Assembly: GCA_936924235.1 (NCBI GenBank)
Contig: CAKZHN010000404.1
Coordinates: 1-30,283, forward strand
Direction of reading: 5' to 3'
Length of the DNA: 30,283 nucleotides
From: an uncultured Rhodoplanes sp.
Lineage (GTDB): Bacteria > Pseudomonadota > Alphaproteobacteria > Rhizobiales > Xanthobacteraceae
The translations under genes were made by a program, and so were the position numbers. Positions 8,539 to 16,516 of this stretch are shown piece by piece. The notes beneath the pieces were generated by a model, which was given only the letters and a program-made list of their open reading frames with translations, was not told the origin of the DNA and ran no database searches. The first letter of the stretch is position 1, and each line of letters opens with the position of its first letter.

Positions 8539-9128
8539 TAGCCGCGGACGCGCAGCACGCGGCGGCAGCCGTCGTCGTAGCGCGAATAGCGGTGGTAGCG
8601 GGGATAGCGATCGTAACGCGAATAGCGATCATAGCGGCCGCCGCGCCAGCAGCGGCTCACCGGGACCGTGACATGCCGGACCGGCACCGGCACGGTCATG
8701 GTCGCGGGCTGCTCCACGACGTGGTAGCGCTGCGTCACATAACTCACCACCGTGACCTTCGGGATCCGGATCACATAACGCGGCTCGACCTCATAGATCG
8801 TGTGGTTGTGCTGGACGACGCCGACGTCGTGGGTCTCGTTCTCGCGGATGATGAGGTGATTGGTTTCCCTGGCGCGGCGCCCCACGACCACTTCGCTCTG
8901 GGTGTTGATGACCCGCGAATGGTCCACATCCTTCGTGGTGTGGATCGTCTCCTGGGTGTCATAGTGGTCGCGCGGCTTCGGGCAGTCGTAGCACTTGTCG
9001 GCGGGCGCATACTGAGTTGGCTCGGACTGAGCGGGCTCATACGGAGCCGGCGCAAGCTGCGCGGCCGCGGGCGCAACCGCGGCGAACAATCCGGCGATCA
9101 ATACGGTGCCTGCCAATGCGTGCTTCAT
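8538..9128 (-). CDS. Exported hypothetical protein with Arg/Tyr repeat tail
   Basis: 196 residues. The signal peptide is MKHALAGTVLIAGLFAA...AAAQ, with cleavage near residue 24. A Pro/Ala/Tyr linker and a Cys-x-x-Cys pair (CYDC, about 46-49) follow. The ~100-residue middle is rich in Val, Thr and His (beta-like). The tail is built of RYxRY units (RYDRYSRYDRYPRYHRYSRY) followed by a Cys. The DNA under the tail is itself repetitive (about 8573-8640). I recognise no family. It is likely periplasmic or cell-surface. An octamer repeat lies 71-102 bases upstream of its start. Confidence 0.75.
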   Translation of the reverse strand: MKHALAGTVLIAGLFAAVAPAAAQLAPAPYEPAQSEPTQYAPADKCYDCPKPRDHYDTQETIHTTKDVDHSRVINTQSEVVVGRRARETNHLIIRENETHDVGVVQHNHTIYEVEPRYVIRIPKVTVVSYVTQRYHVVEQPATMTVPVPVRHVTVPVSRCWRGGRYDRYSRYDRYPRYHRYSRYDDGCRRVLRVRG

Positions 9129-9198
9129 CGCGATGCCTCAAGCCACATGAGAATTTGCGCGAACCTAGCGGCTCGCAGGCGCGATGTGCGGAATAGCG

Positions 9199-9230
9199 GG
9201 TTAACGGGTAAACCGGTTAATCGGTTAATG
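9199..9230. repeat. Four tandem octamers (GGTTAA type)
   Basis: Four 8-bp units run head to tail: GGTTAACG, GGTAAACC, GGTTAATC, GGTTAATG. The last overlaps the stop codon of the MFS gene, and the array lies upstream of the exported protein start at 9128. The regular 8-bp period suggests an operator array or replication slippage. Confidence 0.55.
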
Positions 9231-10466
9231 CCGCTGCCGTGTCACGTGCCAGGCAAGCACTGCGGCCGCCATGAGCAGCAGCGCCGACAGCACGAAGGGC
9301 GCGCCGGGAAAATGCCAGTCCTTGCCGCTGCCGATCGCCCAGGAGAACGTCAGCGTGAAGATGAACGGCCCGACCAGGTTGGCGATGCCCTGGATGCTGT
9401 TGTTGGCGCCCTGAAGCTGGCCCTGCTCGGACGGCCCGACATGCCGGGTCATCAATCCGTTGATCGCCGGATTGGCAATGCCCCACAGCGCCAGGAGCGG
9501 AATGCCGATCAGGAACACCGTGGCGGTTTCGGCGACGCCAAAGACGAGAAAACCTGCCACACCGCCAGTCAAGCCAAACACCATCGCGCGCCGCTCGCCG
9601 AACGCCTTCACGACCGGACCGACGAGTCCGGCCTGCACGATCACGGAGCAGATACCAACGATCGCGAGCGACAAGCCGATGGTTCTTTCGTCCCAGCCGT
9701 AGCGGTAGCCGGCATAGAGCACCCAGATGCTCGGCAGCACGACGTGAGCCAGATCGATGAGAAAGGCCGCAGACGCAAGCCCGCTGAGCTCCGGATGCGA
9801 GCGCAAAAGCTTCAGCGCGCCGACCGGATTGGCGCGCTTCCAATCGAATGCGCCACGCTGCTCGCCCGGCAGCGATTCCGGCAGCACGAACAGGCCGTAG
9901 CACCCGTTGAGCAGGCTCAAGCCTGCGGCAACCCAGAACGGCAGCCGCGGATCCATCGCGCCGAGCACGCCGCCGAGCGCGGGCCCCAGCACGAAGCCGA
10001 GACCGAAGGCCGCGCCGATCATCCCGAATTTCGCGGCGCGCTGCTCGGGCGGCGTGACGTCGGTGATGTAGGCAAAAGCCGTCGGTACCGTCGCCGACGA
10101 AATGCCGGAGATCACCCGGCCGACGAACAGCCACCAGAGATTGGGCGCGAGCGCCATCAGCACGTAGTCGAGGCCGAGCCCGAAATTCGAGATCAAGACC
10201 ACCGGCCTGCGCCCAAAGCTGTCGGACAGCGCGCCAAGGAGCGGCGAGCACAGGAACTGCATCAGCGCCCAGGCGGTGCTGAACAGGCCAAAGACTTCGG
10301 CGGCCCGCGCGGTGTCGCCGCCGAGGAAGTTTTCGATGAGCTTCGGCAGCACCGGAATGATCATGCCGAGCGACAGCATGTCGAGCACGACGGTGGTGAA
10401 AATAAAGATGAACGCCGCGCCGCGCGGCCCGGTCGCGGCCTCGCTCTGCGGCGCGGCGTCGTTCAT
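9225..10466 (-). CDS. MFS transporter, TCR/Tet type
   Basis: A 413-residue inner-membrane transporter with 12 predicted helices. The loop after helix 2 carries the MFS motif GALSDSFGRRP. The helix 4-5 region ISGISSATVPTAFAYITDVT resembles TetA-type drug/H+ antiporters, and GFVLGPALGG matches motif C. The length is that of TetA-like pumps, but the substrate cannot be inferred; many such chromosomal genes give no tetracycline resistance. The start ATG at 10466 overlaps the der stop codon as ATGA, implying translational coupling to der, an unusual partner. Confidence 0.9.
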   Translation of the reverse strand: MNDAAPQSEAATGPRGAAFIFIFTTVVLDMLSLGMIIPVLPKLIENFLGGDTARAAEVFGLFSTAWALMQFLCSPLLGALSDSFGRRPVVLISNFGLGLDYVLMALAPNLWWLFVGRVISGISSATVPTAFAYITDVTPPEQRAAKFGMIGAAFGLGFVLGPALGGVLGAMDPRLPFWVAAGLSLLNGCYGLFVLPESLPGEQRGAFDWKRANPVGALKLLRSHPELSGLASAAFLIDLAHVVLPSIWVLYAGYRYGWDERTIGLSLAIVGICSVIVQAGLVGPVVKAFGERRAMVFGLTGGVAGFLVFGVAETATVFLIGIPLLALWGIANPAINGLMTRHVGPSEQGQLQGANNSIQGIANLVGPFIFTLTFSWAIGSGKDWHFPGAPFVLSALLLMAAAVLAWHVTRQRH

Positions 10467-11839
10467 GAACGCTTGCGCCCCTTGCCGGCAAAGGGGTTGG
10501 CCTTCTCGCGCAGCGTCAGCCGGATCGGCGTACCCGGCATGTCGAAGGTGTCGCGCAGCGCATTGACGAGATAGCGCTGGTAGGCCGCCGGCACGGCCTC
10601 GGCGCGGTTGCAGAACAGCACGAAGCTCGGCGGCCGTGCTTTCGGCTGCGTGATGTAGTTGAGCCGGATGCGCCGGCCCGACACCGCAGGCGGCGGATGC
10701 GCCGAGAGAACCTCCTCGAGCCAGCGATTCAGCTCGTTGGTTGTGACGCGCTTGTTCCAGACCTCGTGGATGTCGAGCACGGCCTCCATCAGCCGGTCGA
10801 TGCCCTCGCCGGTCATGCCCGATACGCCGATCACCGGCACGCCCTTCACCTGCGACAGGTTCTCGTCGGCCTCTTCCTGCAGTTTGCTGATGGCGCCGCT
10901 CTGGCGCGCCTTGAGGTCCCACTTGCTGATGCCGATCACCAGCGCGCGGCCTTCGCGCTCGACAAGGTCCGCGATGCGCAGGTCCTGCTCCTCGAACGGA
11001 TGCTCGGAGTCCATCAGCAGCACCACGACCTCGGCAAAGCGGATCGCGTTGATGGCGTCGGCGACCGAGAGCTTTTCCAGCTTCTCCTGGACCTTCGGCG
11101 GGCGGCGAAGACCCGCGGTGTCGTGCAAGCGGAACGATTTGCCCTTCCAGGTCAGATCGCTCGCGATGGTGTCTCGGGTGATGCCGGCCTCGGGGCCGGT
11201 CAACATGCGGTCCTCGCCCAGGAGCCGGTTGACCAGGGTCGACTTGCCGGAGTTCGGCCGGCCGACGATGGCGACGCGGATCGGCTTGGCGGCGGGCTCG
11301 GCTTCTTCTGCCTCGTCGTCACCCCGCCTGGGCTTCTTGGTCGCGTCCGGCAACGCCTCGCGCAACGCCTCGAACAGATCGACCAGGCCCTCGCCGTGCT
11401 CGGCCGAGATCGCCACCGGGTCGCCGAGCCCAAGCGCATGCGCTTCAAGAACCCCGGCGGTGCTCGCTTTGGCCTCGGCCTTGTTGGCGACGACGATCAC
11501 CGGCTTGCCCGAGCGTCGCACCAGATCGGCAAAGGCGCGATCGTCCGGCACCGGGCCGGTTTTGGCGTCGAGCATGAAAAATACCGCGTCGGCCTGCTCG
11601 ATGGCCTTCTTGGTCTGCTGCATCATCCGGCCGGCCAGGCTTTCGGGGCCCGCGCCTTCAAGGCCGGCGGTGTCGATGATCGTGAAGGTGAGATCGCCGA
11701 GCCGCGCCTGCCCTTCGCGGCGGTCGCGCGTGACGCCCGGCCGGTCGTCGACCAGCGCCAGCCGCTTGCCGACCAGCCGGTTGAAAAGCGTGGACTTGCC
11801 GACGTTCGGTCGGCCGATGATGGCGATGGTGAAACTCAT
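10463..11839 (-). CDS. der: Ribosome assembly GTPase Der (EngA)
   Basis: 458 residues with two consecutive G domains and a C-terminal KH-like domain. The first P-loop is GRPNVGKST (9-17) and the second is GRPNSGKST near residue 195. Each is followed by a DTAGL switch II motif, and NKAE and SKWD serve as the base-specificity (NKxD-like) motifs. Der is required for 50S ribosomal subunit maturation. The ATG at 11839 gives the canonical MSFTIAIIGRPNVGKS start; upstream in-frame extension is rejected. An acidic linker (RRGDDEAEEAE) joins the two G domains. It is cotranscribed with the MFS gene downstream. Confidence 0.97.
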   Translation of the reverse strand: MSFTIAIIGRPNVGKSTLFNRLVGKRLALVDDRPGVTRDRREGQARLGDLTFTIIDTAGLEGAGPESLAGRMMQQTKKAIEQADAVFFMLDAKTGPVPDDRAFADLVRRSGKPVIVVANKAEAKASTAGVLEAHALGLGDPVAISAEHGEGLVDLFEALREALPDATKKPRRGDDEAEEAEPAAKPIRVAIVGRPNSGKSTLVNRLLGEDRMLTGPEAGITRDTIASDLTWKGKSFRLHDTAGLRRPPKVQEKLEKLSVADAINAIRFAEVVVLLMDSEHPFEEQDLRIADLVEREGRALVIGISKWDLKARQSGAISKLQEEADENLSQVKGVPVIGVSGMTGEGIDRLMEAVLDIHEVWNKRVTTNELNRWLEEVLSAHPPPAVSGRRIRLNYITQPKARPPSFVLFCNRAEAVPAAYQRYLVNALRDTFDMPGTPIRLTLREKANPFAGKGRKRS

Positions 11840-11920
11840 GGACAGTGCATGCCCCGCTTTGGCGGGCCAGCACAAGCCATCATCGCCAGGGACTGGATCG
11901 CGAGGGACCGGCCTCGCCGG

Positions 11921-12343
11921 TCAGCGCTGGACCGGCGGCGGCGGGAATGGCGAATTGGACTGCTGCTGAGGCTGCGACGGCCACGGCGCGGCCTGCGGCG
12001 GCGGGGCCTGCTCCTGAGCCTGGGCCTGGGGTGGCGCCGGAGCCGGAGCCGGCTTGGGCGCCGCGGCCTGGCGCTTGGGCTTCGGCGCAGGCTTGGGCTT
12101 CGGCGGCGGGTCGGCCGTCACCACCTGGGGCGGGTTGTCCGGCGGCGCCTGATAGCCTTTCACCAGGTCCGGCGGCACGCCCTGCGGCACGCCGGGCACG
12201 CCGCCCGGAAACATCGCCTTGCGCTCGCCGGGCAGCGGCTTCTTCGGATTGAACCAGCTTTCCGGGTCGAAGCTCTCGCAGCCCGACAGCGCGAAGCCCG
12301 CGGCCAGCAGCGAAGCGATCAGAACAATCCGGCGAGCTTGCAT
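11921..12343 (-). CDS. Proline-rich lipoprotein
   Basis: 140 residues. It is a clear lipoprotein: MQARRIVLIASLLAAGFALSGC with lipobox LSGC and Cys22, and Glu at +2, so no inner-membrane retention signal. The mature part has a short conserved-looking start (ESFDPESWF), then a long Pro/Ala/Lys/Gln-rich disordered tail. GAGG over the yfgM stop codon provides the ribosome binding site for ATG 12343. It sits between the YfgM-like gene and der, where many proteobacteria carry bamB, an outer-membrane-assembly lipoprotein. This protein is too short for a BamB propeller and has none of its repeats. Confidence 0.85.
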   Translation of the reverse strand: MQARRIVLIASLLAAGFALSGCESFDPESWFNPKKPLPGERKAMFPGGVPGVPQGVPPDLVKGYQAPPDNPPQVVTADPPPKPKPAPKPKRQAAAPKPAPAPAPPQAQAQEQAPPPQAAPWPSQPQQQSNSPFPPPPVQR

Positions 12344-12350
12344 CAGCACC

Positions 12351-13004
12351 TCAGCTCTTCTTGTCGGGTTCGAGCAGCGCCATGATCATCTGGATCTGGC
12401 CACGCGTGCCCTGCGGCGTCTCGGGGTCGGCGAGGATCATCTCGCTCCATTTGCGGGTGGCCGCGGCGTCATTCTCGCGCCAGGCCGACAGCGCGAGCAG
12501 CGCGCGGGCGCTGTGGCGGAAGGCGCGGTCGGCCGCGGTCAGCGGCTCGAGCCGCTTCAGGATTTCGCTGTAAGGCGCGGTGTCGACCAGGAGCGTGGCG
12601 GCACGCACGGTGGCGAGATCCTGCATCGTGCGGCCGATGCTGCTGTCGGCCGCGATTTGGTCGTACATCGTGGCCGCGGCCTTCGGATCGCGCCGCGCAA
12701 GCTCGCCTGCCTCGCGGAAGCGCGCGAGCATGCGATAGCTCGCCGTGCCTTTCGCCGCGATGTCGGCAAAGGCCTCTTCGGCCTCCTTGTTCTTGCCGTC
12801 GTTGACCAACGCCACCGCGGCTTCGAACTTCGCGCTCGCCTCGGCGGACTGCTTGGCCTGGTAATATTCGTAGGTCCGCCACCCGGCCGCGCCCAGCACG
12901 ATGAGGGCACAGGCGGTGATGATCAGCCAGCCATAGCGCTGCCACAGCTTGCGGAGCTGTTCGCGGCGTACTTCCTCGTCGACTTCATGGAAGATGTCGG
13001 ACAC
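12351..13004 (-). CDS. YfgM-like tetratricopeptide membrane protein
   Basis: 217 residues from a GTG start at 13004, with AAGG 5 bases upstream and N-terminus (M)SDIFHEVDEEVRREQ. One transmembrane helix at about 25-44 follows a basic cytoplasmic segment (LRKLWQRYGW). The rest is periplasmic and built of helical pairs in the TPR_21 style (AKFEAAVALVNDGKNKEAEEAF). In E. coli, YfgM associates with the SecYEG translocon and the chaperone PpiD. The genomic position, before a lipoprotein and der, matches the yfgM-bamB-der arrangement. The role in this organism is inferred from family and context. Confidence 0.85.
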   Translation of the reverse strand: MSDIFHEVDEEVRREQLRKLWQRYGWLIITACALIVLGAAGWRTYEYYQAKQSAEASAKFEAAVALVNDGKNKEAEEAFADIAAKGTASYRMLARFREAGELARRDPKAAATMYDQIAADSSIGRTMQDLATVRAATLLVDTAPYSEILKRLEPLTAADRAFRHSARALLALSAWRENDAAATRKWSEMILADPETPQGTRGQIQMIMALLEPDKKS

Positions 13005-13144
13005 TGCAGCCTTCCCCTTGGGCCCAAGCGATTTTGGCCCATCGACCTGCCGTCCCCCGGCTAAGGCCATGGGCAGGCTGGTAAAATAATGATGTGGCAG
13101 CGGCATGGCAAAAGCCCGGCCGGCCGCTTGCGCCCCTCGGTTAA

Positions 13145-13158
13145 CAGGCCCGGGCCTG
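13145..13158. terminator. Palindrome downstream of panB
   Basis: CAGGCCCGGGCCTG is a perfect 14-bp palindrome starting 9 bases beyond the panB stop codon on the minus strand. GC-rich symmetry just after a gene fits a terminator element, but no clear T-run follows. The remainder of the 163-base gap to yfgM shows nothing else I can name. Confidence 0.35.
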
Positions 13159-13167
13159 CGAGGCCAG

Positions 13168-13989
13168 CTACTTCTTTTTCATGCCGTAGACGTTGTCGGG
13201 GCCCGGAAACGCGCGGGTCCGCACGTCCTTGGCATAGTCCGCGACGGCGGCCTCGATGCCCGGCCCGATATCGCCATACCGCCTGACGAATCGCGGAACC
13301 CGCGGCGAAAGGCCCAGCATGTCCTCCAGGACCAGAACCTGGCCGTCGCAGGCGACGCTCGCCCCGATGCCGATGGTCGGCACCGGAACCTCGCCGCTGA
13401 TCTTGCGGGCGAGCGGCTCGGCCACCGCCTCGATCACAATGGAGAAGGCGCCGGCGTCGGCCACCGCCTTGGCGTCGTCCTCGATCCGGGCCCAATCCTT
13501 CTCGTCGCGGCCCTGGGCGCGGAACGAGCCGATGGTGTTGATCGACTGCGGCGTGAGCCCGATGTGCCCCATCACCGGCACGCCGCGTTCGGTGAGAAAC
13601 GCGATGGTCTCGGCGAGCCTGCGCCCGCCCTCCACCTTGATCGCGCCGCAGCCGGTCTCCTTCATGACCCGCGCCGCGCTCATGAAGGCCTGCTCCTTCG
13701 ACGCCTCATAGGAGCCGAACGGCATGTCGATCACGACCAGCGCATGCTTGGAGCCGCGCATCACGGCGTGGCCCTGCAGGATCATCATCTCGAGCGTTAC
13801 CGGCACGGTGGTCTCAAGCCCGTGCATCACCATGCCGAGCGAATCGCCGACCAGGATCACGTCGCAGTATTTGTCGACCAGCCGCGCGGTGTGCGCGTGG
13901 TACGAGGTGAGAACGACGATCGGCTCGCCGCCCTTGCGGGCGCGAATGTCCGGCGCAGTGAGACGCTTGATTTCTTCTTGAACCGACAT
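13168..13989 (-). CDS. panB: 3-methyl-2-oxobutanoate hydroxymethyltransferase PanB
   Basis: 273 residues, a TIM-barrel enzyme. It transfers a hydroxymethyl group from methylenetetrahydrofolate to 2-oxoisovalerate, giving ketopantoate, the first step of pantothenate (vitamin B5 and CoA) synthesis. Recognisable motifs are VGDSLGMVMHG (metal-binding Asp), AIKVEGG, GHIGLTPQS, the catalytic Glu in IVIEAVAEPLA, and PTIGIGAS. The ATG at 13989 gives MSVQEEIKRLTAPDI; upstream in-frame sequence is in the divergent promoter region. No panC is adjacent in this window. The length is typical. Confidence 0.97.
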   Translation of the reverse strand: MSVQEEIKRLTAPDIRARKGGEPIVVLTSYHAHTARLVDKYCDVILVGDSLGMVMHGLETTVPVTLEMMILQGHAVMRGSKHALVVIDMPFGSYEASKEQAFMSAARVMKETGCGAIKVEGGRRLAETIAFLTERGVPVMGHIGLTPQSINTIGSFRAQGRDEKDWARIEDDAKAVADAGAFSIVIEAVAEPLARKISGEVPVPTIGIGASVACDGQVLVLEDMLGLSPRVPRFVRRYGDIGPGIEAAVADYAKDVRTRAFPGPDNVYGMKKK

Positions 13990-14079
13990 GGCTTGACCCG
14001 GTGTACGCAGAACCACTCGAACGCCACTAGGCCATGAGACCGCCCGGCGCAAGCGGGTCATTGGTATGGCTCGGGTGCC

Positions 14080-14093
14080 TGGCCAAACGGCCA
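14080..14093. promoter_or_regulatory. Palindrome in the panB / FAD oxidoreductase divergent region
   Basis: TGGCC-AAAC-GGCCA is a perfect 5-bp inverted repeat in the ~140-base divergent intergenic region. More TGGCC-type half-sites follow at 14096-14111. It could be an operator for either gene. No regulator is assigned. Confidence 0.3.
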
Positions 14094-14131
14094 ACTGGCC
14101 CGATTTTGGCCCTGCCCGCCGCGCGGATATC

Positions 14132-15490
14132 ATGGGGACCATGAACGCAACCTCGATCCGCGAGCCCGCCCGCGACCTTCCGGTGCGCGGCGAATATGAC
14201 GTGGTGGTGCTGGGCGGCGGCCCTGCCGGCATCGCCGCGGCGACGGCCGCCGCGATGCATGGCCGCAGCGTGCTGATGGTCGAGCGCTACGGCTTTCTCG
14301 GCGGCATGGGCACGGCCGCGGGCGTCACCAACTTCTGCGGGCTGCATGCCAACGTGCACGGCGAGATCAGGCAGGTGGTGCATGGCATCGCCGATGAGCT
14401 TCTCTCGCGCATCGACCGGCTCGGGGGTCTCAACAAGCCGCATCTGGTGTTCGGCAAGATCGCGGCGCAGGCCTACGACACGGCAGCATACAAATGCGCC
14501 GCCGACGATCTGCTGCTCGGCCACGGCGTCGACATCCTGTTTCATGCGCTCGGCGCCGGCGTGATCATGGACCGCGACGACACCATTCGCGCGTTGATCG
14601 TGGAGACAAAATCCGGCCGCCAGGCTGCCATCGGCCGCGTCTTCATCGATTGCTCGGGCGACGGCGATCTCGCGGCCTGGGCCGGCGCGCCGTTCGAGCA
14701 CGGCGACGGCGCGGGCAGCACACTCTACCCGAGCATGATGTTCCGCTTGAACGGCGTCGATCCCGCGGCGGCGGGCGAAGCCTGGAAGACCATTCCGGAC
14801 CTGATGGACGCGGCCGAGCGCCGCGGCGTCAAATTTCCGCGCAAGGGCGCGATCGTGCGGCCGCAGAAAAATCCGATCGAGTGGCGCGTCAACGTCACGC
14901 AGATGAAGCGCCCCGACGGCAGCGCGCTCGACGGCACCAAGGCCGACGAGCTCACCGCCGGCGAGATCGAAGGCCGCCGGCAGGCCGCGGCGTTCTTCGA
15001 ATTCCTCAAGCGCGAGGCGCCGGGCTTCGGCAACGCCTACATCGTCGACACGCCGCCACAGCTTGGCATCCGCGAGACCCGCCGCGTCGCCGGCCACTAC
15101 CAGCTCAGCCGTGACGACGTGCTCAACTGCGCGAGCTTTCCCGACACCATCGGCGTCAACGGCTGGCCGATCGAGAAGCATGTCGCGGGCGACGTCGAAT
15201 GGCTGTGGCCCGCGATCCCGCAATCGCGCGGCTTCAACCACCTGCCCTACCGGATGCTGCTGCCGCAAAAGGTGCGCAATCTCCTCGTCGCCGGACGCTG
15301 CGCCTCGATGACGCATGAAGGCCAGTCCGCGGCACGCGTCAGCGGCGGCTGCTTCGTGATGGGCCAGGCCACCGGAACCGCCGCGCATCTCGCGCTGTCG
15401 GGCAACTCTCCGCTCGACCAGATTCCGGTTGAATCGCTACAGATGCAGCTTCAGAAAGACGGCGCCTATCTCGGCCGCGACGTCGACTAG
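14132..15490 (+). CDS. FAD-dependent oxidoreductase
   Basis: 452 residues, matching the FAD_oxidored type. The N-terminal dinucleotide-binding fold is YDVVVLGGGPAGIAAA (GGGPAG at 28-33), followed by GFLGGMGTAAGVTNF and GRVFIDCSGDGDLAAWAGAPF. These segments are typical of this family, which includes uncharacterised oxidoreductases often annotated near transport genes. The C-terminal RNLLVAGRCASMTHEG and SGGCFVMGQATG complete the FAD site. The start is ATG 14132; ATG 14141 is equally possible. The Bug-type binding protein begins 21 bases later, suggesting one operon handling an organic acid. The substrate is unknown. Confidence 0.88.
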   Translation: MGTMNATSIREPARDLPVRGEYDVVVLGGGPAGIAAATAAAMHGRSVLMVERYGFLGGMGTAAGVTNFCGLHANVHGEIRQVVHGIADELLSRIDRLGGLNKPHLVFGKIAAQAYDTAAYKCAADDLLLGHGVDILFHALGAGVIMDRDDTIRALIVETKSGRQAAIGRVFIDCSGDGDLAAWAGAPFEHGDGAGSTLYPSMMFRLNGVDPAAAGEAWKTIPDLMDAAERRGVKFPRKGAIVRPQKNPIEWRVNVTQMKRPDGSALDGTKADELTAGEIEGRRQAAAFFEFLKREAPGFGNAYIVDTPPQLGIRETRRVAGHYQLSRDDVLNCASFPDTIGVNGWPIEKHVAGDVEWLWPAIPQSRGFNHLPYRMLLPQKVRNLLVAGRCASMTHEGQSAARVSGGCFVMGQATGTAAHLALSGNSPLDQIPVESLQMQLQKDGAYLGRDVD

Positions 15491-15511
15491 ATCACAACAA
15501 CGAGAAACGAC

Positions 15512-16474
15512 ATGACGAGACGCTTGATCTTCGCCCTTCTCAGCCTTCTCACCGTCATCGTTCCGGCCGCAGCCCAGGACTGGCCGGCCAAGCCGGTCCG
15601 CGTCATCGTGCCGTTCGGCCCGGGCTCGACGCCTGACGTTGTCGCGCGCCTGATCGCCGACGAGTTGCAGAAGAAGCTCGGCCAGACTTTCATCATCGAG
15701 AACAAGCCCGGCGCGAGCGGCAACACCGGCACCGATGCGGTGGCCAAGGCCGCGCCCGACGGCACCACGATCGGCGTCAGCATCGGCGGGCCGCTCGCCA
15801 TCAACACGCTGCTGTTCTCGAAGCTGCCCTACGACCCCAAGACCGACATCGCGCCGATCACCCAGCTCATTACCCAGCCGAGCGCGCTGGTGGTTAATTC
15901 TTCGGTTAAGGTTAACAGCGCGGCCGAGCTGGTCGCCTTGTTGCGGCGCGAAGGCAGCCATTTCAACTTCGGATCGATCGGCAACGGCTCGCTGTCGCAC
16001 CTCGCCATGGAGGCAATCGCGCTGCAAAGCGGGGCCAAGCTCGTGCATGTCCCCTACCCGTCATCGCCCGCGGCGATGACCGCGATCATCCGCGGCGACG
16101 TGCAAATGGGCTGCCTGCCTGCGATCTCGGTGACTCCGCACGAGGCCTCGGGCGCGGTCAAAATTCTCGCGGTCTCGACCGCCAGGCGTTCGCCTTATTT
16201 GCCGCAGATTCCGACGCTGAAAGAGGCCGGAATCGACGTCGATGCCGACGCCTGGATGGGGATGATCGCACCTGCACACACGCCGGACGCCCTCGTTGCG
16301 AGAATTCGGCTCGCGGTGGTAGAAGCACTTGGAACGGCTGCGGTTCGTGACAAGCTGGCGACGCAACTCATGGAACCGGTCGGCAACACGCCGGCTGAGT
16401 TTCGAGCGCGCATCGACAGCGAGATCGACCGCTGGGCGCCGGTGATCAAGGCTGCGGACGTCAAAGTTAATTGA
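15512..16474 (+). CDS. Tripartite tricarboxylate transporter (Bug/TctC family) substrate-binding protein
   Basis: 320 residues. The signal peptide MTRRLIFALLSLLTVIVPAAA is cut before QDWPAKPVRVIVPFGPG, the classic Bug-family mature start. Further family segments are NKPGASGNTGTDAVAKAAPDG and a C-terminal FRARIDSEIDRWAPVIKAA. It binds small carboxylates in the periplasm in characterised relatives. No tctA or tctB membrane genes are nearby, so it is an orphan binding protein, as is usual for this expanded family. It is close downstream of the FAD oxidoreductase and probably shares its transcript. The ligand cannot be predicted. Confidence 0.93.
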   Translation: MTRRLIFALLSLLTVIVPAAAQDWPAKPVRVIVPFGPGSTPDVVARLIADELQKKLGQTFIIENKPGASGNTGTDAVAKAAPDGTTIGVSIGGPLAINTLLFSKLPYDPKTDIAPITQLITQPSALVVNSSVKVNSAAELVALLRREGSHFNFGSIGNGSLSHLAMEAIALQSGAKLVHVPYPSSPAAMTAIIRGDVQMGCLPAISVTPHEASGAVKILAVSTARRSPYLPQIPTLKEAGIDVDADAWMGMIAPAHTPDALVARIRLAVVEALGTAAVRDKLATQLMEPVGNTPAEFRARIDSEIDRWAPVIKAADVKVN

Positions 16475-16516
16475 AACGGACCGTCGGCAGGTTTGATCGT
16501 TAGCCTGGAGTGACGA

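Noticed and set aside
8526..10574. Long plus-strand open frame (682 codons)
   Set aside because: It runs antisense through the exported protein and the Tet-type MFS gene; the composition is that of a GC-rich shadow frame.
10467..10922. N-terminal extension of the MFS gene into der
   Set aside because: It would overlap the conserved C-terminus of der; the ATG at 10466 with the ATGA overlap explains the start.
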